Source: Palsa-506 sp963836355
Lineage (GTDB): Bacteria; Actinomycetota; Actinomycetes; Streptosporangiales; Streptosporangiaceae
Direction: 5' to 3'
NCBI GenBank assembly: GCA_963836355.1
Contig: CAWIJO010000023.1
Coordinates: 81,085 to 145,084 of the forward strand
DNA length: 64,000 nt
The position numbers and the translations under genes are program-made. Within the stretch, counting starts at the first letter, position 1; every line of letters starts with the position of its first letter. Positions 52,607 through 61,482 of the stretch are shown piece after piece. The notes beneath the pieces are model-generated. The model saw only the letters and a list, made by a program, of their open reading frames with translations, did not search any database and had not been told where the DNA came from.

Positions 52607-53269
52607 TCAGCCGCGCACAGCCGGGCCGGCCGATTCCTCGCTGACCGGGTCATCGACGGCGGCGCGGCTGCTGGCCGGGCCATGCCGAAGCAGCGGGATG
52701 CCGGTGCCGAACTCGATGGCGCCAGGCAGTTCCAGCCGCGCCTGCTGGGCCTCGACTTCTATGCCCTGCATGGCCAGTGACGCGGTGACGTCGCAGTGCC
52801 CGGATTGCAGCGCGGTGAGCCGCCCGGCATGGACCCTGGCGACCACCGCGGTGATGTCGAGCGTCAGGGACAACTCGAGCCGCAGGGTCGCGACGCGGTG
52901 ACCATCGGCCAGCAGGCTGACGTACGGCTCCTGGGTCATCGTGATGCGGTGCGATGCCAGGCCGACGAGCTCGGTGCTGCCGTGGCTGGCCAGCGTGCGC
53001 TTGGCGGCGGCGGTGAGATCCGCGTGCTTCCGCCAGGCCGAAATGATCACGTCGAGCAGGTTGAGATCGAGCAGTCCGCTCGCGGCGGCGGCGAGCTCGT
53101 GCGTGGCGGCATCCCGCATCGTCTGCGGCAGTCGTGCCAGGACGTGGCCGAGTTCGCCGCCGTCGGCGACCGCAAGCACCCGGCCCGCGATCACCCTCGG
53201 CGTGTCGTCGTCGCTGCCGAACAGCAACTTGAGCGCGGTCGGCGGGTGCTCGGATACGGCGGTCGTCAT
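52607..53269 (-). CDS. Protein of unknown function, coupled to an anchored protein
   Basis: A 220-residue protein from ATG 53269, overlapping the upstream stop (ATGA) with AGGAGA upstream. It is predicted soluble. The N-terminal half is helical (LARLPQTMRDAATHELAAAA, SGLLDLNLLDVIISAWRKHA). The C-terminal half looks beta-rich with repeated patterns (RVATLRLELSLTLDITAVVA, QSGHCDVTASLAMQGIEVE). No signal peptide, membrane segment or catalytic motif is visible and I do not recognise the family. The close coupling to the next gene says the two act together, for example as a cytosolic partner of its tail. Confidence 0.7.
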   Translation of the reverse strand: MTTAVSEHPPTALKLLFGSDDDTPRVIAGRVLAVADGGELGHVLARLPQTMRDAATHELAAAASGLLDLNLLDVIISAWRKHADLTAAAKRTLASHGSTELVGLASHRITMTQEPYVSLLADGHRVATLRLELSLTLDITAVVARVHAGRLTALQSGHCDVTASLAMQGIEVEAQQARLELPGAIEFGTGIPLLRHGPASSRAAVDDPVSEESAGPAVRG

Positions 53270-54834
53270 GTTCTCTCCTGCTGGCTGGCCGAAATGCCGT
53301 CGTGGTAGCTGGCGGTAGCGCCGGCGTCCGCCAGGGCGGCGGTGTCGGCTTCCGCGAAGGTGATGGCATCGGCATCGGCATCGGCGAAGTCGATGCCCTT
53401 CGCATCCTGGCCGGCCGTGCGGCCTGCCTCCTCGATGGCAGTGTCTTCGCCACTGCGGCTGGCGCTGGCGCTGGTGAGCTGGATGGCCATGCCCGCGGCG
53501 GCGTGCGGCTCGACGCGGACGACCAGTGAAGTACCAGGGCCGGCCCGGTGAACGGCCACCGTGCCTGGCTCGGCGTGCGGTACCGCCTGCACTTGCTGCG
53601 GGATCGCGGGCTGGTGGTTCCGGCGGTAGTAACGACGGCCAAGCAAGACCGCGGCGCAGGCCACGGCGAGCAGCGCGAGCAGCCCGAGCACGATCAGCAG
53701 CACTGGCAGATGTGACTTCTGCACCTGCGGGGCCACCTGGCCAGCGCCGCCGCGCACCCGCACTGTCGCCTGCGCCGTCGCCGGCGTAGTCCCGGCTACG
53801 CCGGCCGCGGTCACCGTCAGCCGGTACGTCTCCCGGTGGTGCCGCCGGTCGGGCGGGAAACGCAGCTGCCTGCTGACCCGGCCTGCCGAGCACGGGATGC
53901 CTTGCAGGGACGACCGCAGCCGGCAGGCCCGGCTCGCCGTCAGCGAGCAGGTCCGGGCATCATGCGCAATCCAGCTGACCAGCACGGCGCCGCCGCGGCG
54001 GGGCAGGCTCCGCGGGCTCACCGTGAGGCCGCCGATCCCCGGCTCGGCAGGCGGCGGCGAGCTGCCCGGCGCCAGGTGCTGATAGGAGTCTGACACCGCG
54101 GCCGTGGCACCGCCTGGCAGGTTGGCCGCCGTGATCGTGTCGAGGCCGGCCGCGGTGGTGCTGGCAGGGGAGGTATAGCTAATCGCGATATGGCCGCTGG
54201 CGTCGCCCTGGAAGAGCTGCGGAGCCGGGCCGAGCGGGACCACGGTGGACCCGCCGCCGCTGATCTGGATTGCGGCGGCGCTGCCTCCGCTGGAGCTGAA
54301 GCTCAGCCAGGCAAAGGCGGCATCTGTCCCGGCGCCGCAGGCTGCCGGGACGGCCCCACCCGGGCCGGTCATTGTCAGGGTCAGCTGCGCGGTCCCGCCG
54401 GGGGGTAGCGACCCCGCCACGGCGATCGGCGTCGCGGAGAACGAGTACGGTGCCGCGTTCGCTGCCCCGACCTGGACACCCCCGGCGGCGACCAGGCCTC
54501 CGGTCCCGTCGACTGCCTGCACCCGGTAGAGGCCGGCCCCCGAATAGGTGTGGAACTGCGGAAGCGCGGCGGCGGCGGTGGGTGGCGTCTCGCTCTCCCA
54601 GGTGACGGCGACTGGCTGCGCGCTGCCTGCCGGAGTGTCCAGCGCGATGGTAAGGCCGGCCGGTCCGGTAATGAACGGCGGGCAGAAGCCGGGCGGCGCC
54701 ACCGCAGCCGGCCCGGCAAGAACCGCGCCGAGCGCGGCCACCGCAACGGCCAGCCTGGAACTGCGCTGCACCGGCGAGTGCCAGTTAGCTACCGGCCAGC
54801 GGAACCTGCTGACTGCCACGCCCAACACCACCAT
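53266..54834 (-). CDS. Large single-pass surface protein of unknown function
   Basis: A 522-residue protein. An N-terminal signal-like segment (SRLAVAVAALGAVLAGPAAV) is followed by ~330 residues of beta-rich, Gly/Ser/Thr-rich sequence suggestive of two or three Ig-like or CARDB-like modules (for example GLTVSPRSLPRRGGAVLVSW, which includes conserved-looking Cys in CSLTASRACRL). One membrane helix comes next (PVLLIVLGLLALLAVACAAV) and then a ~110-residue cytoplasmic tail ending in repeated Asp/Ala (ADADADAITFAEAD). The tail is acidic. The topology is type I. The family is not recognised. Confidence 0.72.
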   Translation of the reverse strand: MVVLGVAVSRFRWPVANWHSPVQRSSRLAVAVAALGAVLAGPAAVAPPGFCPPFITGPAGLTIALDTPAGSAQPVAVTWESETPPTAAAALPQFHTYSGAGLYRVQAVDGTGGLVAAGGVQVGAANAAPYSFSATPIAVAGSLPPGGTAQLTLTMTGPGGAVPAACGAGTDAAFAWLSFSSSGGSAAAIQISGGGSTVVPLGPAPQLFQGDASGHIAISYTSPASTTAAGLDTITAANLPGGATAAVSDSYQHLAPGSSPPPAEPGIGGLTVSPRSLPRRGGAVLVSWIAHDARTCSLTASRACRLRSSLQGIPCSAGRVSRQLRFPPDRRHHRETYRLTVTAAGVAGTTPATAQATVRVRGGAGQVAPQVQKSHLPVLLIVLGLLALLAVACAAVLLGRRYYRRNHQPAIPQQVQAVPHAEPGTVAVHRAGPGTSLVVRVEPHAAAGMAIQLTSASASRSGEDTAIEEAGRTAGQDAKGIDFADADADAITFAEADTAALADAGATASYHDGISASQQERT

Positions 54835-54993
54835 CCTGGCTCTGCCCCTGATGGGATAGAGGCAGCACGGAGCCCGCAGATACCTGGACCAGGGCGATAG
54901 CGAGGCACGAGGGACGGCGACTACGCCACCGGGCCGCGCTGAACATCGGTCATTCCGGCTGGGTCAGTCCGCGGGTGGGTTCCTGGCAGCGTG

Positions 54994-55037
54994 CCCTCCA
55001 CCCGGCAGCGAGCGCGGCTCCGCCCCCGGGTGGAGGG
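54994..55037. repeat. Perfect 12-bp inverted repeat upstream of decayed ABC pair
   Basis: CCCTCCACCCGG (54994-55005) and CCGGGTGGAGGG (55026-55037) with a 20-base spacer rich in GC. It lies ~100 bases before the ABC ATPase start codon. Its stem would be very stable in RNA, so it could be a terminator for upstream transcripts, an attenuator in the ABC leader, or a protein-binding site. No T-run follows. Confidence 0.5.
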
Positions 55038-55133
55038 AAGCCGCGGCGGCAAGTTCGGTCCGCGGGCCGAAGACCCAGGCCGCCGGGCTGGCGCACCGTG
55101 GAGGGGTTGCCAGACGACATCAAAGGAGGGCAC

Positions 55134-56188
55134 ATGGCTGGCGGACTAGGCAGCAATCCCGCGGCATCGTCGCCGAGCGCCTGGTCAAGCGCTTCGGCGG
55201 CCACACCAGCGTGGACGACGTCACCTTCGCTATCGCGTCCGGGCAGGTCACCGCCCTGCTCGGGCCGAACGGCGCGGGCAAGACCACGATCATCGAAATG
55301 CTGGAGGGATTCATCGCGCCGACCGGCGGCACGGTCCGGGTGCTGGGCCAGGATCCGCGCCGGGCCGGGCGGGCGTGGCGGTCCAGGATCGGCTTGGTGC
55401 TGCAGTCGACCAGCCTCGATCTGCAGCTGACGGTCGCCGAGGCGGCCAGCTTGTTCGCCGGGCTCTTCCCGCGGCCGTGGCCGGTGGCTGAGGTGCTCGA
55501 AATGCTCGGCCTCGGCGGCGATGCGGGCATCCGGATCGGGGCGCTGTCCGGTGGACAGCGGCGACGGGCGGATCTGGCGCTTGGTGTCATCGGCCGACCG
55601 GAACTGCTCTTCCTCGACGAGCCGACGACCGGCCTGGACCCGGAGGCGCGCCGGCAGATGTGGGCGGTAATCGAGAGCCTGACAGCGGCCGGGACCACGG
55701 TCCTGCTGAGCACGCACTACCTGGACGAGGCCACCCGGCTGGCGCGCCGGGTGATCGTGCTGTCCGATGGTCGGATCGTGGCAAACGCGGCGCCGAGCCG
55801 GCTGCGGTCAGACGGCGGCGTATCGACGATCAGGTACCCGCTGCCGACCGGCATTCAGTCCGGTGACCTGCCAGCCGACCTGGCCGGCTACGTCGACCCG
55901 GGACGCGGTGAGCTGCTCGCGCAGCGCGGACATCACCGGGGTGCTGGACCGGCTGGTCGGCTGGGCGCGCCGCAACCGGCGGGAACTGACCGGCTTGAGG
56001 TCGGGCCGCCCAGCCTGGAGGACGCCTACCTCGCGCTGATCAGCCAGGCCCGCGTAACCGGCGGCCATCTTGGCCCAGCGGACACCGGCCGCACCAGCAG
56101 GCTTCCCGGCCTGGCCACCGCTCGCAGCTGCCGCGCGGACATCAACGGCTGCGGCAGTTCCGGCTACGCCGGCGAGGAGGCGATCACC
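55134..56188 (+). pseudogene. ABC transporter ATPase (drug-exporter type), several frameshifts
   Basis: A strong GGAGGG three bases before ATG 55134 marks the start, but the true frame is reached only after a break near 55157-55162 (CCC; one missing C). From there it reads GIVAERLVKRFGGHTSVDDV, Walker A GPNGAGKTTIIEML, signature LSGGQRRRADLALG and Walker B LLFLDEPTTGLDPEA. Two further shifts occur around 55900-55930 and 55992-55996; between them another frame carries RSADITGVLDRLVGWARRNR, and after them VGPPSLEDAYLALIS returns. No stop separates it from the permease code. Clearly a DrrA/NatA-type ATPase, not translatable as sequenced. Confidence 0.8.
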
Positions 56189-56703
56189 ATGGCTGAGGCA
56201 CCGGCCGGGGCAGCCCGGCCGCCTGGCGTCGCTCGGCTCATTTCCGCGCAGGTCGGCTACCAGCTTCGGCTGCTGTCGCGGACGCCGCGGGCGATCTTCG
56301 CCAGCCTGCTGTTGCCCGGGCTGTTGCTGGTGCTGCGCCTGCGCGGCGACAGCCACCCCGGCGGCGCGCAGGCGGCCACGCTGGTGGCCGGCCTGGCGGT
56401 TTTCGGCGTGCTCAGCACCGCCTACGTGACCCATGCGTCCGGCCTGGTCGCGGCCAGGGAAAACGGGACGCTCCGGCGGTGGCGGGCCACCCCGCTGCCG
56501 GCCTGCTGCGCTAGCGGCCCGCCCAGCCCCTGGTCGACGCCTGGACCCGGGTGCTGCAGCACACCGGCGGCGGCGTGCCGCTGATCCAGGGGCGTGATCT
56601 GGCCGTGCTCGCCGGTTGGGCGGCTGCCGGGCTGCTTGCCTCGGTACGCTTCTTCCGCTGGGACCCGCACCGGCCGGGCCGCCCCGGGCGCCAGGCCGGC
56701 TAG
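56189..56703 (+). pseudogene. ABC-2 permease with internal deletion
   Basis: ATG 56189 opens LISAQVGYQLRLLSRTPRAI and LLLPGLLLVLRLRGD, then VAGLAVFGVLSTAYVTHASG and ENGTLRRWRATPLPA, the first half of an ABC-2 permease. At about 56510-56530 similarity stops. A different frame then gives the C-terminal end, PLVDAWTRVLQHTGGGVPLI and DLAVLAGWAAAGLLASVRFF, to a stop at 56701. Around 100 residues with the middle membrane helices are missing. Together with the broken ATPase this exporter is dead. Confidence 0.75.
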
Positions 56704-56810
56704 CGCCGCCCCGCGGGCTCGCACCCGGCGTCAGGCGCCGGTCAGCCCGGCTGAAACTGATATCGTCAAATGTCGCAATTGCCGCACGCACGCAGGGAGG
56801 CGGGGCCATC

Positions 56811-57395
56811 GTGACCCGCGCAGAGCGCGCCGGCGATCCAGTGCCAGGCGAGCGGGCACCGGTAACGGTCCCCGGCTCCCCGCTGGGGACCGGGGACGAG
56901 GCGCCCGGGGACGCGGCGCCGGGTGACGCCGGCATCTCGTGGCAGCGCCCGTCGCCGCAGCTGCTGCGCGCCAGGCGGATCGAGACGGGCCTGGTGACCG
57001 TCCCGGCCGCGCTCGCCGCGGGGCTCATTCTCGGCTTCTCCGTGTCGCCCGCGCTCGGCCTCGGCACCGGGCTCGGGCTGGTCGCGGTGGGCCTGCTGTG
57101 GGAGCGGTTCCTGGCCCGCCGGGTTGCCGCCTGGGGCTACGCCGAGCGCAATGACGACCTGATGGTGCGGCGGGGGGTGCTGATCCGGCGGCAGTCGGTG
57201 ATCCCCTACGGGCGGATGCAGTTCATCGACGTCACGGCCGGCCCGGTAGAGCGGAGCCTCGGGCTGGCGACGCTGCGGATGCACACCGCCGCGGCCGCCA
57301 GCGATGCCCGGATTCCCGGGCTGGACCGGGCGGTGGCCGCCAAGCTGCGCGACCAGCTCGCCTCGCTCGGCGAGGCGCAGGCCACCGGGCTGTGA
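56811..57395 (+). CDS. PH-domain membrane protein (YdbS-like)
   Basis: A 194-residue protein from GTG 56811 with GGGAGG upstream. A polar N-terminus of ~45 residues precedes two membrane segments (GLVTVPAALAAGLILGFSV; LGLGTGLGLVAVGLLWERFL). The bacterial PH (bPH_2) module follows: GYAERNDDLMVRRGVLIRR, SVIPYGRMQFIDVTAGPVER, LGLATLRMHTAAA. These proteins form pairs with longer YdbT-like proteins; in Bacillus the pair protects against certain toxic peptides. The stop overlaps the next start (GTGA). Confidence 0.9.
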   Translation: MTRAERAGDPVPGERAPVTVPGSPLGTGDEAPGDAAPGDAGISWQRPSPQLLRARRIETGLVTVPAALAAGLILGFSVSPALGLGTGLGLVAVGLLWERFLARRVAAWGYAERNDDLMVRRGVLIRRQSVIPYGRMQFIDVTAGPVERSLGLATLRMHTAAAASDARIPGLDRAVAAKLRDQLASLGEAQATGL

Positions 57396-58900
57396 CGAGC
57401 CCGCCGCCTGGCAGTCCGCCGGATCCCGCGGAAACGCAGGTACCGGCCGGGTCGCCGGTTCCGGCCGGGTCGCCCGATCCGGCCAGCCAGCCAGCTCCGG
57501 CCAGCCAGCCAGCTCCGGCCAGCGAGCCGGTTCCAGCCGGGCAGCCGGCTGGAGCCGGCGACGCCGCGAGCTGGCACCGGCTGCACCCGCTGTCGCCGGT
57601 CGTCCGCGCCGGGCGCCACCTGGTCACGATCGTGATCCTGGTGCTGGTGCTGTTCTTCGCCAACCACAATGGGGCGGGCAACGAGGTCATCTCCAACCTC
57701 GTGGTAGTCGGGATCGTGCTGGTTGGCGGCGTCGTGAGCTGGCTCGTCACACGCTGGCAGGTCGCCGACGGCGTGCTGCGCATCGAAACGGGCCTGATCA
57801 GACGTGAGTCGAGACGCTTCCCGTTGTCGCAGGTCCAGGCCATCGACGTGGTGCAGACCGGGCTGGCGCGGGTACTCGGGCTCGCCGATCTCCGGCTGCG
57901 GATGGCGGGCGCCGACTCCTCCGGCGGCCGTCTTGCCTCCATGCCGCTCGCCGAAGCCGAGCGACTCCGGCAGCGGCTCGTCGCGATGGCCCGGGCACCG
58001 GCCGGCCGGGCCGAGTCCACCGGGCCGGCCGCGGCGCGGACCGGCCGGCCAGGCCCGGACGGGCAGCCGGCGGACCCGATCGAGCCCGGCCGGCTGCTGT
58101 TCCGGGTGCAGTCGAACCGGCTGGCCGCCGCCATCGCGCTCAGCCGGACCGGCGTGATGGCGGCCGCCGCAATCGCGGCGATGGCCGCCGTCATCGCGTT
58201 TGCCAGCCAGCCGGGTATCGTCGCCTCGTTGCTGCCGTTCGCGATCGCGATCGTGCTCGCGGCCTGGCGCCAGTTCAACGGCGACTACGGGATCGTCGTG
58301 GTCACGGCCACCGACGGCCTGCGGCTGCGGTCCGGCCTGGTGCAGACCACCGCGGAGACGATCCGCGCTGGCCGCGTCCAGGCGGTGCGGCTGGTCGAGC
58401 CGCTGGCCTGGCGGCCGCTGGGCTGGTGCCGACTCGAAGTCGACGTGGCCGGGCCGCGGCAACGGCGGGAGAACCGGTCGGAGGGGCAGCGGCTCCGCGC
58501 GCTGGTCCCGGTCGGCTCCCGCGCCGACGCAGAGCGGATGATCAGCGAGTTGCTGGCCGCCCGCCCCGCGCCGTCGCGGCGGGCCCCGCGAAATGCCCGG
58601 TGGAAGACGCCGCTGACGTATCACTTCCTAGCCTGGGGCGGCGACGCTCGGTACGTGGTGACCTCGCGCGGCCGGGTCTGCCGGAAGACGACCTGGGTGC
58701 CGCTGGAGAAGGTGCAGAGCATTCGCTGGGTACAGGGCCCGGTGCAGCGCCGGCTCGGGCTCGCGTCGGTCCGGCTGGACGTCGCTGGCAAGCGGGTCAC
58801 CGCGAGCATGGCGGACCGCAGCGCAGCAGAAGCGGCCGAGATAATGCGGCGGCTGCCGGGCCTAGCAGGCCAGGCCCGGACGCGAGCCCGGCCGGCCTGA
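57392..58900 (+). CDS. PH-domain membrane protein (YdbT-like)
   Basis: A 502-residue partner of the preceding gene. A Pro/Ala/Ser-rich leader of ~60 residues includes two copies of ASQPAP. Two membrane pairs follow (LVTIVILVLVLFFA, VVVGIVLVGGVVSWLV; MAAAAIAAMAAVIAFA, LLPFAIAIVLAAW). Three bPH_2 modules can be seen: VLRIETGLIRRESRRFPLSQ, GLRLRSGLVQTTAETIRAGR and YVVTSRGRVCRKTTWVPLEK with VQSIRWVQGPVQRRLGLASV. Each contains the xxPLxxVQxI-like signature. The function in actinomycetes is not established. Confidence 0.9.
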   Translation: MTSPPPGSPPDPAETQVPAGSPVPAGSPDPASQPAPASQPAPASEPVPAGQPAGAGDAASWHRLHPLSPVVRAGRHLVTIVILVLVLFFANHNGAGNEVISNLVVVGIVLVGGVVSWLVTRWQVADGVLRIETGLIRRESRRFPLSQVQAIDVVQTGLARVLGLADLRLRMAGADSSGGRLASMPLAEAERLRQRLVAMARAPAGRAESTGPAAARTGRPGPDGQPADPIEPGRLLFRVQSNRLAAAIALSRTGVMAAAAIAAMAAVIAFASQPGIVASLLPFAIAIVLAAWRQFNGDYGIVVVTATDGLRLRSGLVQTTAETIRAGRVQAVRLVEPLAWRPLGWCRLEVDVAGPRQRRENRSEGQRLRALVPVGSRADAERMISELLAARPAPSRRAPRNARWKTPLTYHFLAWGGDARYVVTSRGRVCRKTTWVPLEKVQSIRWVQGPVQRRLGLASVRLDVAGKRVTASMADRSAAEAAEIMRRLPGLAGQARTRARPA

Positions 58901-59258
58901 GCCCGGAATCCGGCCGGTCAGCCCTCGGACCCGAGAGCAGTGACGTTCGTGCACGCTATAGGGGCCCCCAGGCCCGTCCAGCTTTACCTCGTGACCTGCC
59001 GCCGGAGCCCGTATCGCTTCTTGCGCGCGGAGCTGCCCGGCCAGCGCCTCGGGCCTGTCGGCGTGCAGGAACAGGACGCCACCGGCAGCCTGGTCGGCAG
59101 CGCTGAATTCATCCCGCCGTGATGCCCACCACCGGCCGGTGCCGCTGGGCCATAACGCCCAGCCGGGGAAATCCTCGCTAAGCGCGGCGGCATGGTCCGG
59201 GCGGGTGGCATGGCTGGTTTCTCCGGTCGGCTGGCTGTGATGGTGACGCCGACCGGCG
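58901..59258. other. Intergenic region with no supported gene
   Basis: About 360 bases between the PH-domain operon and a convergent small gene. A 60-codon plus-strand frame at 58940-59122 and a longer minus-strand frame are open, but neither has a good ribosome site or protein-like composition. I see no clear hairpin. Confidence 0.35.
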
Positions 59259-59510
59259 CTAGGTGCTGCTCGCGGCGGACGCGCGCGGTGGCCTGGTTCG
59301 CCGGCTGGCGGTGGCGTGTGCGGCCTGTTGTATCTGGGCGGCTAGTCCGGCGGGCTCGGTGTCGGCCAGTTCCCTGGTCTCGGCGCGGGATGAAGCGAGC
59401 AGGTAAGCGTGGAATCGCTGGGTGCGGGCGACCCAGATGACCAGCCATTTCGGATGGGCGACGCGTAGCTGTTTGGCGGCTTGCATGCGGGCCGCGTCGT
59501 CACTGCTCAT
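59259..59510 (-). CDS. Small protein coupled to another small gene
   Basis: An 83-residue protein from ATG 59510, overlapping the stop of the next upstream gene (ATGA). It contains AAKQLRVAHPKWLVIWVART, FHAYLLASSRAETRELADTE and a Gln/Ala helix, then a basic Ser/Thr tail. Small actinomycete proteins with this WLVIWVARTQRFHAY pattern are common beside XRE regulators; function unknown. It starts a minus-strand set 350 bases downstream of the XRE gene. Confidence 0.65.
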   Translation of the reverse strand: MSSDDAARMQAAKQLRVAHPKWLVIWVARTQRFHAYLLASSRAETRELADTEPAGLAAQIQQAAHATASRRTRPPRASAASST

Positions 59511-59800
59511 GGCGCGGTGGCCGGTAGCGGGCGGGCTGACGGTGCCTGCCCGGCGGGGTGCGGCCGGGGGCAGGCTAACAGGCGGGCGGGTGCCAGCGCG
59601 GTGCGCAGCTCGCGGATGTCGCCGGTGACGACGGTGTACGGGTTCAGTTCCAGGTGCAGGCTGCGGGCCACGTAAAGCGCACGGTTGCAGGTTTCCTCCC
59701 GCCAGATCCGGAAGCACGGGAAGTCGGCCTTTAAGCCGGAGAGGTCGTCTGCTGGTTCGCCTGCGTTGCTGGCGGGACGGGCCGGGTCGTTGTTGTCCAC
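59507..59800 (-). CDS. Small protein adjacent to an XRE regulator
   Basis: A 97-residue protein. The N-terminal half has LSGLKADFPCFRIWREETCN and RALYVARSLHLELNPYTVVT, a pattern seen in many short actinomycete proteins that read like a compact alpha/beta fold with a conserved RIWRE. The C-terminus is Pro/Ala-rich. It lies 63 bases after the XRE gene's stop on the same strand and is coupled to the 83-residue gene. It is probably a regulator-associated small protein, but its role is unknown. Confidence 0.65.
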   Translation of the reverse strand: MDNNDPARPASNAGEPADDLSGLKADFPCFRIWREETCNRALYVARSLHLELNPYTVVTGDIRELRTALAPARLLACPRPHPAGQAPSARPLPATAP

Positions 59801-59862
59801 AGGCAGTAATTGTGCGTGCGCGGCCTAGGTGTGACCAGATACGGCGGGTACCAGTGGCCGGG

Positions 59863-61074
59863 TTACTTCGGGCTGCGGTGATACGGCGCGTACCAGTCGG
59901 GGTCTACCGATGCCGCCAGCTCGCGCATGGCGGGCGAGAGGCGCTTTTGCTGTTCGCACAGGTCGGTGATCAGTGACCGGGCGATGCCCTGGTGACGGAA
60001 CCAGACCGGGGCTAGCGCGCGTGCCTGTGCCAGCACGGCGGTCGCGGCCTTGGGATGCCGCGCGTCGGCGTGCGCCTGCGCGACGTCGAGCAGGTGCCGT
60101 CCGTAGGAGATCCCGGACAGGCTCCCGGGGCTGAGCTTGCGGGCGGCGGTGAGTGCTTTCGCGGGCTCGCGGGTGACGGCGTAGGCGTGGCATGCCTGCA
60201 TGTGCACGCTGGCGGGCGCGAATGAGGTCTGGTAGATCGTCACCCTGCGGCCGATCCGCTCGGCGCCGGCGGACGCGAGTGAGATGTACTGCGTGACGTC
60301 CCGCCCGGCTGCTGCCGCCGGGCCGAGGGCGGTCATGAGCAGGTGGCCCCATACCGCTATGTGCTTGGCGGGTGCGGAGAAAGAGGGCTCGATGCTGTCG
60401 GCGACGGTGACGGCCAGGTGCTCGGATTCGGTTAGCCGTGCCTGGTGGAGCAGCACCCATGCATAGGTGGCCTGGAGCATGGCGTGCAGCAGCTCGTCGC
60501 CGGCTGCTGTGGCGGCCGTGATGGCGCGCTCGGCGCCGAGGGCGGCGAGGTCGTCCTTGCCCATGTGGACCATGAGGGCGGCGGCGAGGTCGTATGCCTG
60601 GGCGAGCAGGCTGCTGGCCGGCGCGCCTGCGGACCGGGCGGTGAGCCGGGCCTCGCCGATCAGCGGGGGGATGATCGCAGCGAGGCGGGCGAATTCGCCG
60701 GCCCAGTAGCACCGCGCCGCTTCGGTTACCGCCTGCTGCAGCTGCGGCAGCGGCGTGGGCTCGCCGTCGTCGCTGGCAAGGTCGATGCCCGGCAGGAAAA
60801 AAGGGGAGAGCAGCGCGTCGCGGACGGCGAGGATGCTCGCTCCCTCGCGGTGGCCGTCCAGCCGGGGGCGCTTGTCGACCAGCTCGGACAGCGGGATATC
60901 GAGGGCGTTCGCCAGCCGGGTCAAGACCGTAAGGCGCGGCTGGCGCCGGCCTTGCTCGATCTTGGCGACCATCACCTGGCTGACGCCGGAGATGCTCGCG
61001 AGTTCCTCCTGCGTTAAGGAACTCTCGCGCCGCTTCCTGCGCAGCCGGTCACCAAGCGTGCCAGCCTCAGCCAT
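59863..61074 (-). CDS. XRE-family regulator with TPR-like C-terminus
   Basis: About 403 residues from ATG 61074 (GGGAG upstream; the TTG at 61080 is less likely). The helix-turn-helix is RKRRESSLTQEELASISGVS, SQVMVAKIEQGRRQPRLTVL. The remaining ~330 residues are helical repeats with Ala and Leu (AARCYWAGEFARLAAIIPPL, SSLLAQAYDLAAALMVHMG, AHADARHPKAATAVLAQARA), as in BldD/SCO-type or peptide-sensing XRE-TPR regulators. It heads a three-gene set with two small proteins. Confidence 0.88.
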   Translation of the reverse strand: MAEAGTLGDRLRRKRRESSLTQEELASISGVSQVMVAKIEQGRRQPRLTVLTRLANALDIPLSELVDKRPRLDGHREGASILAVRDALLSPFFLPGIDLASDDGEPTPLPQLQQAVTEAARCYWAGEFARLAAIIPPLIGEARLTARSAGAPASSLLAQAYDLAAALMVHMGKDDLAALGAERAITAATAAGDELLHAMLQATYAWVLLHQARLTESEHLAVTVADSIEPSFSAPAKHIAVWGHLLMTALGPAAAAGRDVTQYISLASAGAERIGRRVTIYQTSFAPASVHMQACHAYAVTREPAKALTAARKLSPGSLSGISYGRHLLDVAQAHADARHPKAATAVLAQARALAPVWFRHQGIARSLITDLCEQQKRLSPAMRELAASVDPDWYAPYHRSPK

Positions 61075-61482
61075 GCGCAATCTCCCGCTCTCGGCAGACT
61101 TATGTCTAGTCCCAGGTTAAGCGATAGGGAATGCAACCTTGCCGTTGCTGAGGACATTCGGGGCACCTCGATCTGCTGCGTCTGGCTACGGCGCCTCCTC
61201 ACTAGCGGCAGTTCGCGTCACCCTGGTTTCGGTGCGTCCTTGGGGTTGTTCCGTCTGCGCCTGGCGTCCTGCGGCTACCTCCATCGTCTGTGCCCCGCGT
61301 GGCGGGGCGTCGGGCTGGGCCCGGAGGGGGTAAGAATGAGGGTACGGGGGAAACTCTGGGGCTGTGGGAAAAGTGCCCCCGTGGTGTCCCCCGCCGAGCC
61401 GTAGGCTCGTGCCTTTGACCTCTGGTTTTGCTTGCTGCTGTTTGTCGTTCGCCCGCCTGCCTGTTTGTGCTTTGGCTGGCTG

